From positions 1-31,574 of the forward strand of contig JBMNNF010000011.1 of assembly GCA_050953825.1 (NCBI GenBank): a stretch of 31,574 nt of DNA. Reading direction: 5' to 3'. The notes beneath the pieces were generated by a model, which worked only from the letters and a program-made list of their open reading frames with translations, did no database searches and was not told the origin of the DNA. Positions 1-6,903 of the stretch are shown here, one piece after another. This stretch comes from DUQW01 sp050953825 (lineage in GTDB: Bacteria; Bacillota_I; Bacilli_A; Acholeplasmatales; Acholeplasmataceae). The stretch's first letter is position 1, and every line of letters starts with the position of its first letter. The position numbers and the translations under genes were made by a program.

Positions 1-66
1 TCCGTAGAGGTTGTACGCCAAGATGTACAGGGCGAACGTCACAACCATCACCAAGAGAGAATTCAC
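1..66 (-). CDS. CstA-like carbon starvation protein, N-terminal fragment cut by window edge
   Basis: On the minus strand a ribosome binding site GGAGGTGA (72-79) lies 5 nt before a GTG codon at 66-64. The 22 codons that follow read MNSLLVMVVTFALYILAYN then LYG. A short hydrophobic start ending in an AYxxYG-type motif is how CstA peptide/pyruvate permeases begin, where it is the first membrane helix. Only this first helix is present, so the assignment rests on one motif and the good start site. It lies on the same strand as the alcohol dehydrogenase upstream, 155 nt away. An unrelated membrane protein cannot be excluded. Confidence 0.55.
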   Translation of the reverse strand, partial: MNSLLVMVVTFALYILAYNLYG

Positions 67-172
67 TTAGTTCACCTCCGAATCGCATTTGGGAAGCCGT
101 GGAAGACCGATGCTTCCTATTCCAACTGCTGATTCGGTACAAACTGATGGACTCCTGCTAATTTGCACCTGT

Positions 173-201
173 TATGTATAGTCATTTGGGACTGATGCCA
201 A
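173..201 (-). promoter_or_regulatory. Weak candidate promoter for the CstA-like gene
   Basis: Read on the minus strand, TTGGCA (201-196) is followed by TATACA (180-175) after 15 nt, or TACATA (178-173) after 17 nt. It sits about 100 nt before the GTG of the CstA-like gene and just after the alcohol dehydrogenase stop. Neither spacing gives a full consensus, so this is only a candidate. Confidence 0.25.
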
Positions 202-235
202 ATCATGCACTACAGGCGCATCATCGAGTGCAGGA

Positions 236-1546
236 TCACATGTTCACTATCAGGCTGAAGTCGCCGGACCTGGCGGCCTCGAGGATAGGCCCCATGTACT
301 CATCTACTTGCGATGCCACCAGAGGCACCGGCATGTTCTGCAGTTTCGATTCCAGTTGTGGATTCTTGGCAGCGCCGAGTGCGCGCGAGATATGTTCGTC
401 AGTGAAACCTGGGAGTTCCGACAGCCTGGTCGGGAAGCCGATCTTCCGGCTCAGGTTGGTCATGCCTTCTGCGACTACTATCCCCAGTTCACGTCCCGAC
501 AGGGCATCGAGATCTTCGGTAATGTACCCGTAGCGCCGGAATATGCCGCCCACTAGCCTGAGCTTATCTTCGATCGCAGGCGCGAAGAACACGGCGTAGT
601 AGGGATTCATTATGGCGCAGGCGCGTCCGTGTGATGTGACGTCAACTAGAGAGAAGCTGTTGAGATGGGGGCCGTTGGTCCCTCCGACCATGATGGCGTA
701 TGCCCCGAGATCAGTGGCAAGGCCCAGGGCCTCACGAGGCGCTCGTGCCTCGGGGTCGGCCATAACCGCAGGGATGCCGGACACAATCAGCTCGATTCCT
801 ACCTCCGCTATCTCCTGAAGCAGGCCGAGGTCTGCTCCCTTTGCGCCGAGGAATACCTCCAGGCAGTGGGCGAGCCCATCGAATGCTCCGTCCAATGTCA
901 CGTCAGGCGGCGCGCTCCGGGTCAGCGAGTAGTCGAACACAGCCCGGTCGGGAGTTACCGCCTCATCCACTATCAGCTTCTTCTGTCCGGCCCAGGCGTC
1001 GGTGACATTGGAGTACTTGGTGAGGTGTGCCCCTGAGCCGGACGCAGTCTGCACAGCCGCCATCGGGAGCAACCTAGCGCCTGTGCGCGCAAGCGCCGGG
1101 CCGACCAGGCCCATTCCGTAGTAGCTTTCCAGCTCGGGGTCGTCATGCCCCAGGCAAGCTGCCACATTGGCGGCTTTGGCTGCGTCTATGGTGCTGCCTC
1201 CGCCGACGGCTACGATGCAGTCCGGCCGGTAAAGCAGTATGTAGAGCGATATCCTGTACACGTCGTCCAGCAGCGAATTGGGCCTCGATCCGGGAGCGAT
1301 TCTATCGCCCGCCAGCTCTATGCCGGATTCGTTGAGGGATGAGACGACTTCTTCAACGATGGGCTTGAGCCACGCGCTGCGGTTGGCTATGACCAGCGCG
1401 CGCTGCCCCCCCAATTCGTTGGCGTAGGCGCCCACCCGTCCGAGCGCCCCATCACCGTAGGCGTATTTGTCTCCCCGGAAACGATGGATCAAGGCGCGGG
1501 CTCGATTCTTCAGATCGTCAGTATGCACTCTCCACAACCCTTTCAT
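236..1546 (-). CDS. Iron-containing alcohol dehydrogenase family protein
   Basis: Probable NAD(P)-dependent oxidoreductase of the group III (iron-dependent) alcohol dehydrogenases, cytoplasmic. The nucleotide-binding signature GGGSTIDAAKA is present. The usual metal ligands can be placed as the Asp and His of FDGLAHCLEVF and the two His of GPHLNSFSLVD and TSHGRACAIMNPY. The frame is open much further upstream (to 1822), but that part has no family resemblance and would run antisense into the phosphatase gene. I chose the ATG at 1546-1544, giving 436 residues, a normal length. Its ribosome site is poor, and a GTG at 1528 is an alternative. The substrate (alcohol, aldehyde or polyol) cannot be read from the sequence. 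The nearby GlpP gene makes a glycerol-related role possible but unproven. Confidence 0.87.
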   Translation of the reverse strand: MKGLWRVHTDDLKNRARALIHRFRGDKYAYGDGALGRVGAYANELGGQRALVIANRSAWLKPIVEEVVSSLNESGIELAGDRIAPGSRPNSLLDDVYRISLYILLYRPDCIVAVGGGSTIDAAKAANVAACLGHDDPELESYYGMGLVGPALARTGARLLPMAAVQTASGSGAHLTKYSNVTDAWAGQKKLIVDEAVTPDRAVFDYSLTRSAPPDVTLDGAFDGLAHCLEVFLGAKGADLGLLQEIAEVGIELIVSGIPAVMADPEARAPREALGLATDLGAYAIMVGGTNGPHLNSFSLVDVTSHGRACAIMNPYYAVFFAPAIEDKLRLVGGIFRRYGYITEDLDALSGRELGIVVAEGMTNLSRKIGFPTRLSELPGFTDEHISRALGAAKNPQLESKLQNMPVPLVASQVDEYMGPILEAARSGDFSLIVNM

Positions 1547-1606
1547 TGGCTCATGTATCGTGATATCGCGGCCATGCTCACATTTCGGCAAGACGATCCG
1601 AATTCC

Positions 1607-1635
1607 TTGAAAGGTTTTTGCTCGGCCTGTAGAAT
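1607..1635 (+). promoter_or_regulatory. Sigma-70-type promoter for the HAD phosphatase
   Basis: TTGAAA (1607-1612) and TAGAAT (1630-1635) are separated by exactly 17 nt. The predicted start of transcription near 1642 leaves a short leader carrying GGGGGAGG (1664-1671) before the GTG start at 1686. The elements fall in the divergent gap between the dehydrogenase and the phosphatase. Confidence 0.65.
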
Positions 1636-1685
1636 CTCCAATAATGAAGAACAGACTCATCTTGGGGGAGGTTGGATTATTAGCG

Positions 1686-2480
1686 GTGCTGGAGCAAGTA
1701 AGGTGCTTGATTCTCGATCTGGACGGTACAGTGTACCTAGGCGACGAGTTGATACCGGGCGCGCTACTCCTGCGCCAGGCGGCACAGGATCTTGGAATCG
1801 ATGTGTTTTTCCTCACGAACAACTCCTCGCGTTCGCGAAGCTACTACGCGTCTAAGCTTACCCGGATGGGCTGGCCGGTGACGTCCGATGGAGTGCTCAG
1901 CTCATCCCAGGCCACAGCCATCACTCTCAAGAACCGCGGTTATCAGAGGCTCTACGTCGTGGGTACCGAGAGTCTCACGGACGAGTTGACAGCCTACGGC
2001 CTCACTGTGTGCGACGACAGAGAGGAACACGTGGACTGCGTGGTCGTGGGGTTCGACACTTCGCTCGTTTACAGCAAACTGCGGGCGGCCGGACGGCATC
2101 TGCAGAGGGGCACGCCGATGATATCGACGAATCCGGATTTGGTCTGCCCCTTGGAGGGCGGCGAGTTCATCCCGGACTGCGCTGCCATAAGCGCCTGCCT
2201 GATGACGGCGTACGGCGTTACCACTGAGTACATCGGCAAGCCCGAGCGCGGAATGCTGGACCTGGTGGAGGCGAATACGCCATACCGAGGCAAGCAGATT
2301 GCCATGGTCGGCGACAGGCTGTACACCGACATCCGTTTCGGCTCCAGATGGGGCCTTCTGTCGGTGCTGACGCTGTCGGGTGAGACAAGCCTGCCCGACC
2401 TAGGCCCGGACGACCATCCCGACCTGATCGTGGACGATGTGGGGCAGTTGGCCGAGATGATCCGTCATGCGCGCTCGTAG
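1686..2480 (+). CDS. HAD-superfamily phosphatase, NagD/4-nitrophenylphosphatase (HAD-IIA) type
   Basis: Cytoplasmic phosphatase of the HAD-IIA group, acting on small phosphorylated metabolites such as sugar or glycerol phosphates. Numbered from the GTG start (264 residues): motif I is DLDGT with Asp11 and Asp13, motif II is TNNSS at 44-48, motif III Lys is in GKPERG (Lys185), and motif IV is GDRLYTD with Asp210 and Asp215. The spacing between motifs II and III fits a C2a-type cap domain. The GTG at 1686 is preferred over the ATG at 1644 because it lies downstream of the promoter and of the GGGGGAGG site, and because family members start only a few residues before motif I. The 3' end overlaps the convergent GlpP gene by 16 nt. 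Proximity to GlpP suggests a glycerol-phosphate phosphatase, which is inference. Confidence 0.87.
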   Translation: MLEQVRCLILDLDGTVYLGDELIPGALLLRQAAQDLGIDVFFLTNNSSRSRSYYASKLTRMGWPVTSDGVLSSSQATAITLKNRGYQRLYVVGTESLTDELTAYGLTVCDDREEHVDCVVVGFDTSLVYSKLRAAGRHLQRGTPMISTNPDLVCPLEGGEFIPDCAAISACLMTAYGVTTEYIGKPERGMLDLVEANTPYRGKQIAMVGDRLYTDIRFGSRWGLLSVLTLSGETSLPDLGPDDHPDLIVDDVGQLAEMIRHARS

Positions 2481-3073
2481 GCCCATAGTTCCTTTTTGCT
2501 GGTAGACACGCCAAGCGCTCCGGAGGCCATGATCGATTCGATATCGGCGACCGTTTCTACCAAGCCGCCGGCGATGAACGGCGGGATCTTGTCCATAGGC
2601 AACCGGTGCGCCATACTGGGAACCACCAGAGCGGGAAGGATTTCCACTGCATCAGGGCGCGATGATGCGATTATCTCGAGGCCGGTCTTGAGCGATTCGG
2701 AATCCAGCATGAACAGGCGCTGAATCGCCATGAGGCCTTCGTTCTTGGCCGCTCGGATCAGAGTGCTTCTGGTGGTGAGTATTCCGCGCACGCCTATCTC
2801 AGTTGCCAACCACTTGATGCCTGCGGGATCCTTTCCGATACCCTGCACTAGATCGAGGTGGCAGAAGACCTGCATTCCGAGGCACTCGCCGCGTGCGCAT
2901 ACATCTCGCAGGTCGTAGAGAGTGCCGGTCAGGAAGAACACTAGCTTGGCCCGGTAGCGATGGGCAATATCCACATCTTCCACGCGTTTCAGCGCGGGTA
3001 TTGCCGGATACTTCTTGAGATGCTGCCATATGCGTGCGCGGTCTTGTTCGCTGAGGCCGGGGATCCAATTCAC
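2465..3073 (-). CDS. glpP: GlpP-family glycerol-3-phosphate responsive antiterminator
   Basis: RNA-binding antiterminator that in Bacillus relatives binds glycerol-3-phosphate and lets transcription read through the leaders of glp genes. The 202-residue protein is full length. Family hallmarks seen: the N-terminal PAIPALKRVEDVD, the strand pair ending FCHLDLVQGIGKD, GILTTRSTLIRAAK, QRLFMLDS, DAVEILPALV, PPFIAGGLVET and the C-terminal GVSTSKKELW. The start is the GTG at 3073-3071, with AGGAG (plus-strand 3083-3087) 8 nt upstream. It ends inside the last codons of the convergent phosphatase gene and starts only 36 nt from the divergent Wzi-like gene. No glpF, glpK or glpD is in view, so its target lies elsewhere. 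Confidence 0.88.
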   Translation of the reverse strand: MNWIPGLSEQDRARIWQHLKKYPAIPALKRVEDVDIAHRYRAKLVFFLTGTLYDLRDVCARGECLGMQVFCHLDLVQGIGKDPAGIKWLATEIGVRGILTTRSTLIRAAKNEGLMAIQRLFMLDSESLKTGLEIIASSRPDAVEILPALVVPSMAHRLPMDKIPPFIAGGLVETVADIESIMASGALGVSTSKKELWAYERA

Positions 3074-3109
3074 GGCCGTCCACTCCTTTCTGGCTTGGAG
3101 GTGCGTACA

Positions 3110-4324
3110 GTGCGTAAGCTATATCCGATGATACTCGCCGCGTTGGTGGCGGCTATCGCGGCGACTCTCGGTTCCGTCGCCCATGCCGCTCCTGAGGTGT
3201 CACGCAGTCCGCTGGATGTCATCGGCGGCGTCCTGGCCATCATATATAGTTCGCCAGACTCTGCGCCGGCCCTTTCCGTCGAATACGACGGGCTCCAGTT
3301 GTTGCTGGGGTATCGGGTCGAGCCATTCGGGCCTTTCAGGCAGCCTGGCACTTCCGGGCGACTCCAGCTGTTCGCCGGGGCCGGCCTGCCCAAGTGGGGG
3401 CCCGGCCGCACGGGATCGCTCATGATGTCGGGTCGGACGCCTCCCATGCCGCACGTCGGCTACCGCTTTGCCGTGGGCAGCGTAGACTACGTCCGTTTCG
3501 TTGGCCTGATGGAGTCAGAGCAGCGAAGAAGGCTGATCGGGCATCGACTGGAGTACTCGCCGACAGCGTGGCTGCGCCTAGGGGTCAGCGAGACTGCTGT
3601 GGTGTCGGGGGAGGCCTCTCCTCTGCTCTACTGGCCTTTTCCCGGACTTCCGCTGTACGCGTTACAGCGGGCCGTTAGTCAGCGCGACAGGGCGCAGGAC
3701 AGTCTCATCAACGTCAACCTCGGGGCCGACTTCGTGGCGACGCTGCCTGGAAAGGGGCGATGGCCAGAGCTAGAAGCATATGGAGAGCTGCTGATCGATG
3801 ACGCGCAGGGATCCATGTCCAGCAGGGATGTGGTTCCGGACTTCCTGGGCGCGCTGGTCGGAGTGCGTGTTCCGCGATTTCCCTCGGACCCCCGTTTCGC
3901 GGTGCACCTGGAGTATGTGGCGATCGCCAACTACGTATACTCTCACAGAAACCCCGATTGCAGCTACGTATATCGCGGAACGGGGATCGGCCACAGCCTG
4001 GGGCCTGACGCCGACATGCTGGCGCTTGCTGCGGATTTTCGGCCGGATTCTCGAACAGTCGTCTCGCTTGTCGGCGCCTTTGCTCGTCACGGTGAGGGCG
4101 AGATCGGCCATCCATGGTCGCCCGGAGAGGGCGGCGACCGCGAGGGGCCGAGCGGCGTCGTAGAAAAGACGGTCAGAGTATCGCTGGAGTTGGAGAGGAC
4201 CCTGCTTGAGCCCGTGTTGTTCGCTGGACGGCTGGAGCTCGGTACAACGTTCAGCAAGGGGCACGTTCAAGGCAGCACACACAGGTACTGGCGCGCCGGG
4301 GCGGCCCTCGGCGTCAGGCTGTAG
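3110..4324 (+). CDS. Capsule assembly Wzi-family outer-membrane beta-barrel protein
   Basis: A 404-residue exported protein. Wzi barrels help attach capsule polysaccharide to the outer membrane surface. The start is the GTG at 3110, with GGAGGTG at 3097-3103 and a 6-nt gap. The open frame continues upstream to 2960, but that part is antisense to glpP. A signal peptide is clear: MRKLYP, a hydrophobic run of about 16 residues, then cleavage near SVAHA. The rest alternates polar and hydrophobic residues like a beta barrel. Segments recalling the family are HRLEYSPTAWLRLGVSE, then a Y.WPFPGLPLY stretch, then YGELLIDDAQ, where family members carry a YGE-IDD motif. It ends in a hydrophobic strand GVRL. 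Assignment is by motif memory only. An outer-membrane barrel is fairly safe, Wzi less so. Confidence 0.6.
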   Translation: MRKLYPMILAALVAAIAATLGSVAHAAPEVSRSPLDVIGGVLAIIYSSPDSAPALSVEYDGLQLLLGYRVEPFGPFRQPGTSGRLQLFAGAGLPKWGPGRTGSLMMSGRTPPMPHVGYRFAVGSVDYVRFVGLMESEQRRRLIGHRLEYSPTAWLRLGVSETAVVSGEASPLLYWPFPGLPLYALQRAVSQRDRAQDSLINVNLGADFVATLPGKGRWPELEAYGELLIDDAQGSMSSRDVVPDFLGALVGVRVPRFPSDPRFAVHLEYVAIANYVYSHRNPDCSYVYRGTGIGHSLGPDADMLALAADFRPDSRTVVSLVGAFARHGEGEIGHPWSPGEGGDREGPSGVVEKTVRVSLELERTLLEPVLFAGRLELGTTFSKGHVQGSTHRYWRAGAALGVRL

Positions 4325-4344
4325 CGGGCAACGATATCGCCAGA

Positions 4345-4782
4345 TCAGAACCTTATCCGCAGACCTGACCGGAGCCTGCCGTAGTTGCGCGGTGGGATCA
4401 ACCATTCGAACTCGGCGAACCATGGGCCGAATTCGCCCCCGCCGATCAGGTGGAGCCCGGTTGAGCCAGGGGTGAACTCGCGGGTGATGCCCACCCCTCC
4501 GTAGAGACCGGTTAGGATTGTGAACTGCCTTGGATAGACCAAGAGCAGGGATGCGCCGGCGGACTTGGCCCCGCGCCCGATATCGAGGTTGACTGCCAAA
4601 CGCAGGTATTCGGAGAGGCCTGCTCCCAGGCCCGCGCTGACGCCGTCTGCGATGATGAGCGACACCTGCGCCCGGTCCAGGCGAGGCCAGGCGTTGCCCG
4701 CCGCTGACACCTGTGCCGGTAGCATTGCCATTGCGACAGCGCTGAGCAGAACCGGTATGATAAGTGTGATAGTCTTATTCAT
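4345..4782 (-). CDS. Small secreted, probably outer-membrane, protein of unknown function
   Basis: A 145-residue protein that I do not recognise. It starts with a signal peptide (MNKTITLIIPVLLSAVAMA, with cleavage near QVSAAG). The mature part is glycine-rich and alternating, and ends in Arg-Ile-Arg-Phe. A terminal Phe on a last beta strand is typical of outer-membrane barrels. The ATG at 4782-4780 is preferred because AGGAGTG precedes it by 6 nt on the minus strand. It is convergent with the Wzi-like gene, with only 20 nt between stops, and divergent from the VanZ gene, with 73 nt between starts. With its neighbour it supports the idea of an envelope with an outer membrane. Confidence 0.6.
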   Translation of the reverse strand: MNKTITLIIPVLLSAVAMAMLPAQVSAAGNAWPRLDRAQVSLIIADGVSAGLGAGLSEYLRLAVNLDIGRGAKSAGASLLLVYPRQFTILTGLYGGVGITREFTPGSTGLHLIGGGEFGPWFAEFEWLIPPRNYGRLRSGLRIRF

Positions 4783-4855
4783 TGAATACACTCCTTGCAC
4801 ACGCGTTGTGCTCGTTAGGCATCATGTACATTCACATTGCCTGGAGGACCAGCTA

Positions 4856-5323
4856 TTGAAAGACGCAAGCAGACCAAGCATCGATAGATACTCCTGGCCC
4901 TTGGCCGCCCTGTGGTGGCTTCTTGCAGTGGCGTACCCGGTTCTTCTGATAGTGGCCGCAAGCCGTCCTGAGTTCGGCGCCGAGTTCACCCGGATGCTGA
5001 TCGAGCGGTTGATGCCGGGCCTTGCGAGTCGGCATGTTCACATGCTGGTAGTGGCCATACGCAAGTCTGCGCATTTCCTCGGGTACTCTCTATTCGCCAC
5101 TATTCTTGTAAATGCCTTTCTGTCGTTCTCACGCCCTCCTCGCAGTCGCAGGACTTTGGCGATCATATGTGCGGCGGCGGCAATCGCGGCCGTGGGAGTG
5201 GCGGCCATGGACGAGCAGATTCAGCTGACCGCGGCATTCAGATCCGGGTCGCGACAGGATGTGCTGGTGGACTCACTTGGTGTGCTGACGGCTTTGGTCG
5301 TCCGGATCAGGCGCGTCGAGTAG
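4856..5323 (+). CDS. VanZ-family membrane protein
   Basis: A 155-residue membrane protein with about four hydrophobic segments (roughly residues 10-35, 70-88, 97-115 and 133-150). The VanZ signature is visible in order: RKSAHFLGYSLFATI in the second segment, then DEQIQLTAAFRSGSRQD and VLVDSLGVL at the end. These match the family's R-K-x-x-H-F-x-x-Y and DE-x-x-Q motifs and its R-D-x-x-x-D-x-x-G motif. VanZ proteins were first linked to low-level teicoplanin resistance, and most members have no known role. The start is the TTG at 4856, with GGAGG at 4843-4847 and an 8-nt gap. The longer open frame back to 4565 is antisense to the previous gene. Confidence 0.8.
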   Translation: MKDASRPSIDRYSWPLAALWWLLAVAYPVLLIVAASRPEFGAEFTRMLIERLMPGLASRHVHMLVVAIRKSAHFLGYSLFATILVNAFLSFSRPPRSRRTLAIICAAAAIAAVGVAAMDEQIQLTAAFRSGSRQDVLVDSLGVLTALVVRIRRVE

Positions 5324-5342
5324 GAGCATGCGGGAACACATG

Positions 5343-5369
5343 TTGCTTGTGGCACGTATGAGCTATAAT
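5343..5369 (+). promoter_or_regulatory. Candidate promoter for the PPIase-like gene
   Basis: A perfect TATAAT at 5364-5369 lies about 56 nt before the start codon. Upstream is TTGCTT (5343-5348) with a short 15-nt spacer. TGTTGC (5341-5346) gives 17 nt but a weaker match. The -10 element is convincing, the -35 is not. Confidence 0.45.
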
Positions 5370-5425
5370 AGGAAAGGCTGTCTGTCAAATCGCGCGTCGG
5401 CGGCCTGAAGGATGGTGGAGGATTG

Positions 5426-6100
5426 ATGTTGATGACTCTGGGAAAGACTAGGCTTGCTGTATTGATGGTAGTAGTAGGGGCGTTGGCTCTCTTCACGGCA
5501 TGTTCAAGCCCGGCTATGGCGGCACATCTGGTTGTCACTATGAGCGATGGCTCGCAGGTCACGTACAACATCCCGGTTGATGAATCGCAGGTTCAGTCTG
5601 TGGTCCTGGGCTCGTCGGAGCAGTCAATGACCGATGCCGAGGCGGCCATTGCCACGGTAGACGGCGAACCCATTACCAGGCAGGACTTCTACATAGCTCT
5701 ATCGGATGCGGTGGGAAGGCCTGTACTGGATCAGCTCATAAGCGAGATGCTGCTTGCGCAGGCTGCCACCCGAGCCGGTGTGTCGGTGTCGAAAGATGAG
5801 GTGGAGCTGGAATTCGAAGCCGTTCGTCAGCAGGTGGGCCCGGAGTTTGAGAGTCTCCTGGCGCAGTACGGAATGACCGCCGATGATCTCAGGAACAATC
5901 TTGAGATTAGCCTACTTGTCTTCAAGATATCTACTAAGGACGCCGTCGTGACAGACGAACAGATTGCCGCCTACTACGACGAACATGCTGCCGATTTCGC
6001 GAGCCCTGAGATAGATATCCTTCCGCTAATGAAAACTATGTTTATAGTAGTGGATACACCCAAAATGCAATCAATCAGTTTCAAGAAGAATACAATCTAA
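5426..6100 (+). CDS. SurA/PrsA-like peptidyl-prolyl isomerase, truncated at the chimeric junction
   Basis: Probable exported folding factor. The N-terminus has a signal sequence (hydrophobic residues about 9-27) ending in FTACSS, a poor lipobox, so either a lipoprotein or SPase I cleavage near PAMAAH is possible. Residues about 60-190 look like the helical SurA-N chaperone domain: ATVDGEPITRQDFY, LISEMLLAQAA, then V-x-KDEV and a YGMTADDLRNNL stretch. It leads into VVTDEQIAAYYDEHAADF, which in this family comes directly before the PpiC isomerase domain. That domain is missing. Native sequence stops near SPE (about 6010), and the last 30 or so codons to the stop at 6100 are AT-rich DNA read in the wrong frame. 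GGAGG at 5417-5421 fits starts at 5426, 5429 (TTG) or 5432, and the choice changes the protein by at most two residues. Confidence 0.65.
   Translation: MLMTLGKTRLAVLMVVVGALALFTACSSPAMAAHLVVTMSDGSQVTYNIPVDESQVQSVVLGSSEQSMTDAEAAIATVDGEPITRQDFYIALSDAVGRPVLDQLISEMLLAQAATRAGVSVSKDEVELEFEAVRQQVGPEFESLLAQYGMTADDLRNNLEISLLVFKISTKDAVVTDEQIAAYYDEHAADFASPEIDILPLMKTMFIVVDTPKMQSISFKKNTI
6005..6014. other. Chimeric junction between two genomes
   Basis: Left of here every gene is GC-rich; right of here the DNA is abruptly AT-rich to the end of the window. The PPIase-like gene loses family resemblance after its SPE codons. In another frame, the GHL10 coding sequence starts in mid-gene: codons from 6013 read RYPS and match the DYIRYPS site of the GHL10 paralogue around 8710. 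The shared DNA word TAGATATCC begins at 6012, so the break is between about 6007 and 6012. Two truncated genes fused out of frame argue for an assembly artefact rather than a natural transfer. Confidence 0.85.
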
Positions 6101-6903
6101 AAATTGAAAACATTTTTGATTATGTTACAAAAGATGAAAACTATCAACTTTGGAATAAATGGCGTCAAAATGTAATTACTAAATTCGTTAAAAGAGTGTA
6201 TGAAGTAGTTAGAAAACAAAATAAAGATCTTTTATTATCGATTGCAGTTGGTCCTACTACCGATTATGCCAAAATCAATTTAATGCAAGATTGGAGCACT
6301 TGGGTTTTAAATGGATGGATTGATATTGTAGCACCAATGGCCTATGTTAGATCAAAAGATTACATTAAAACCATCGTGATTCAACAAAACGAAATTACCC
6401 AAGGATATACCTATAATTACACTGGAATAGCTCCAACTTATGATGGACTTCCTAATATATTGAACACATATTTTATTGATGAAAGTAATCAAAATGGAGC
6501 ACTTGGTTCAATAATATTTGCGTATCATAATTTAGCTGATAATGATGAAGTAAAAGAAGTTTTAAGAAGAGGAACGCATCGTTATCAAGCAATTTCACCA
6601 CATCAAGATATTGGTAAACTGTTAGAATATTTGATTCTAGATATTAAAGAAAAATCACAAAAAATCTATGTCAAAAGCGGACTAATAACTATTGAAGAAA
6701 TAGATAAATTAATAGACATCTTAAATAGAAAATATCTTGATTTAAACGAATTGAAACACAACATAGAATTGGCGATACATTATTTAATTAAAAAGGATAA
6801 TGTTGCTGCTGGTAACATAATTAAAATTTTAAATAGATTCATTAAAATCATTAATATTAAAAAACAGAGAAGGCATTTCAGAAAGGAAAATAAAAATGAG
6901 TAA
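6013..6903 (+). CDS. GHL10 (DUF187-type) glycoside hydrolase, C-terminal part only
   Basis: The 5' end is missing at the junction. The first native codons read RYPS, equal to the catalytic-site region DYIRYPS of the next gene. The C-terminal half of the TIM barrel follows: a W-x-x-WRQNVITKFV helix, LLLSIAVGPTTDYAKIN, QDWSTWVLNGWIDIVAPM, then GIAPTYDGLP and GSIIFAYHNL. These align segment by segment with the next gene, so the two are tandem paralogues. After about 160 residues comes a Lys-rich helical tail with a KSGLITIEEIDKL motif. It resembles the small helical domains at the ends of secreted Firmicutes enzymes. No membrane anchor is visible at its end, unlike the paralogue. Its stop overlaps the next start by 8 nt, so the pair is translationally coupled. 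The specific substrate is unknown. Confidence 0.75.
   Translation, partial: RYPSANENYVYSSGYTQNAINQFQEEYNLKIENIFDYVTKDENYQLWNKWRQNVITKFVKRVYEVVRKQNKDLLLSIAVGPTTDYAKINLMQDWSTWVLNGWIDIVAPMAYVRSKDYIKTIVIQQNEITQGYTYNYTGIAPTYDGLPNILNTYFIDESNQNGALGSIIFAYHNLADNDEVKEVLRRGTHRYQAISPHQDIGKLLEYLILDIKEKSQKIYVKSGLITIEEIDKLIDILNRKYLDLNELKHNIELAIHYLIKKDNVAAGNIIKILNRFIKIINIKKQRRHFRKENKNE

Noticed and set aside
184..203. Six-base inverted repeat ATTTGG/CCAAAT after the dehydrogenase gene
   Set aside because: Short stem, 8-nt loop and no T-run on either side; expected by chance.
1547..1822. Longer alcohol dehydrogenase start at 1822
   Set aside because: The added residues have no family resemblance and run antisense through the phosphatase promoter and start.
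2960..3109. Long N-terminal extension of the Wzi-like protein
   Set aside because: It is antisense to glpP, and a signal peptide with a good ribosome site starts exactly at the GTG 3110.
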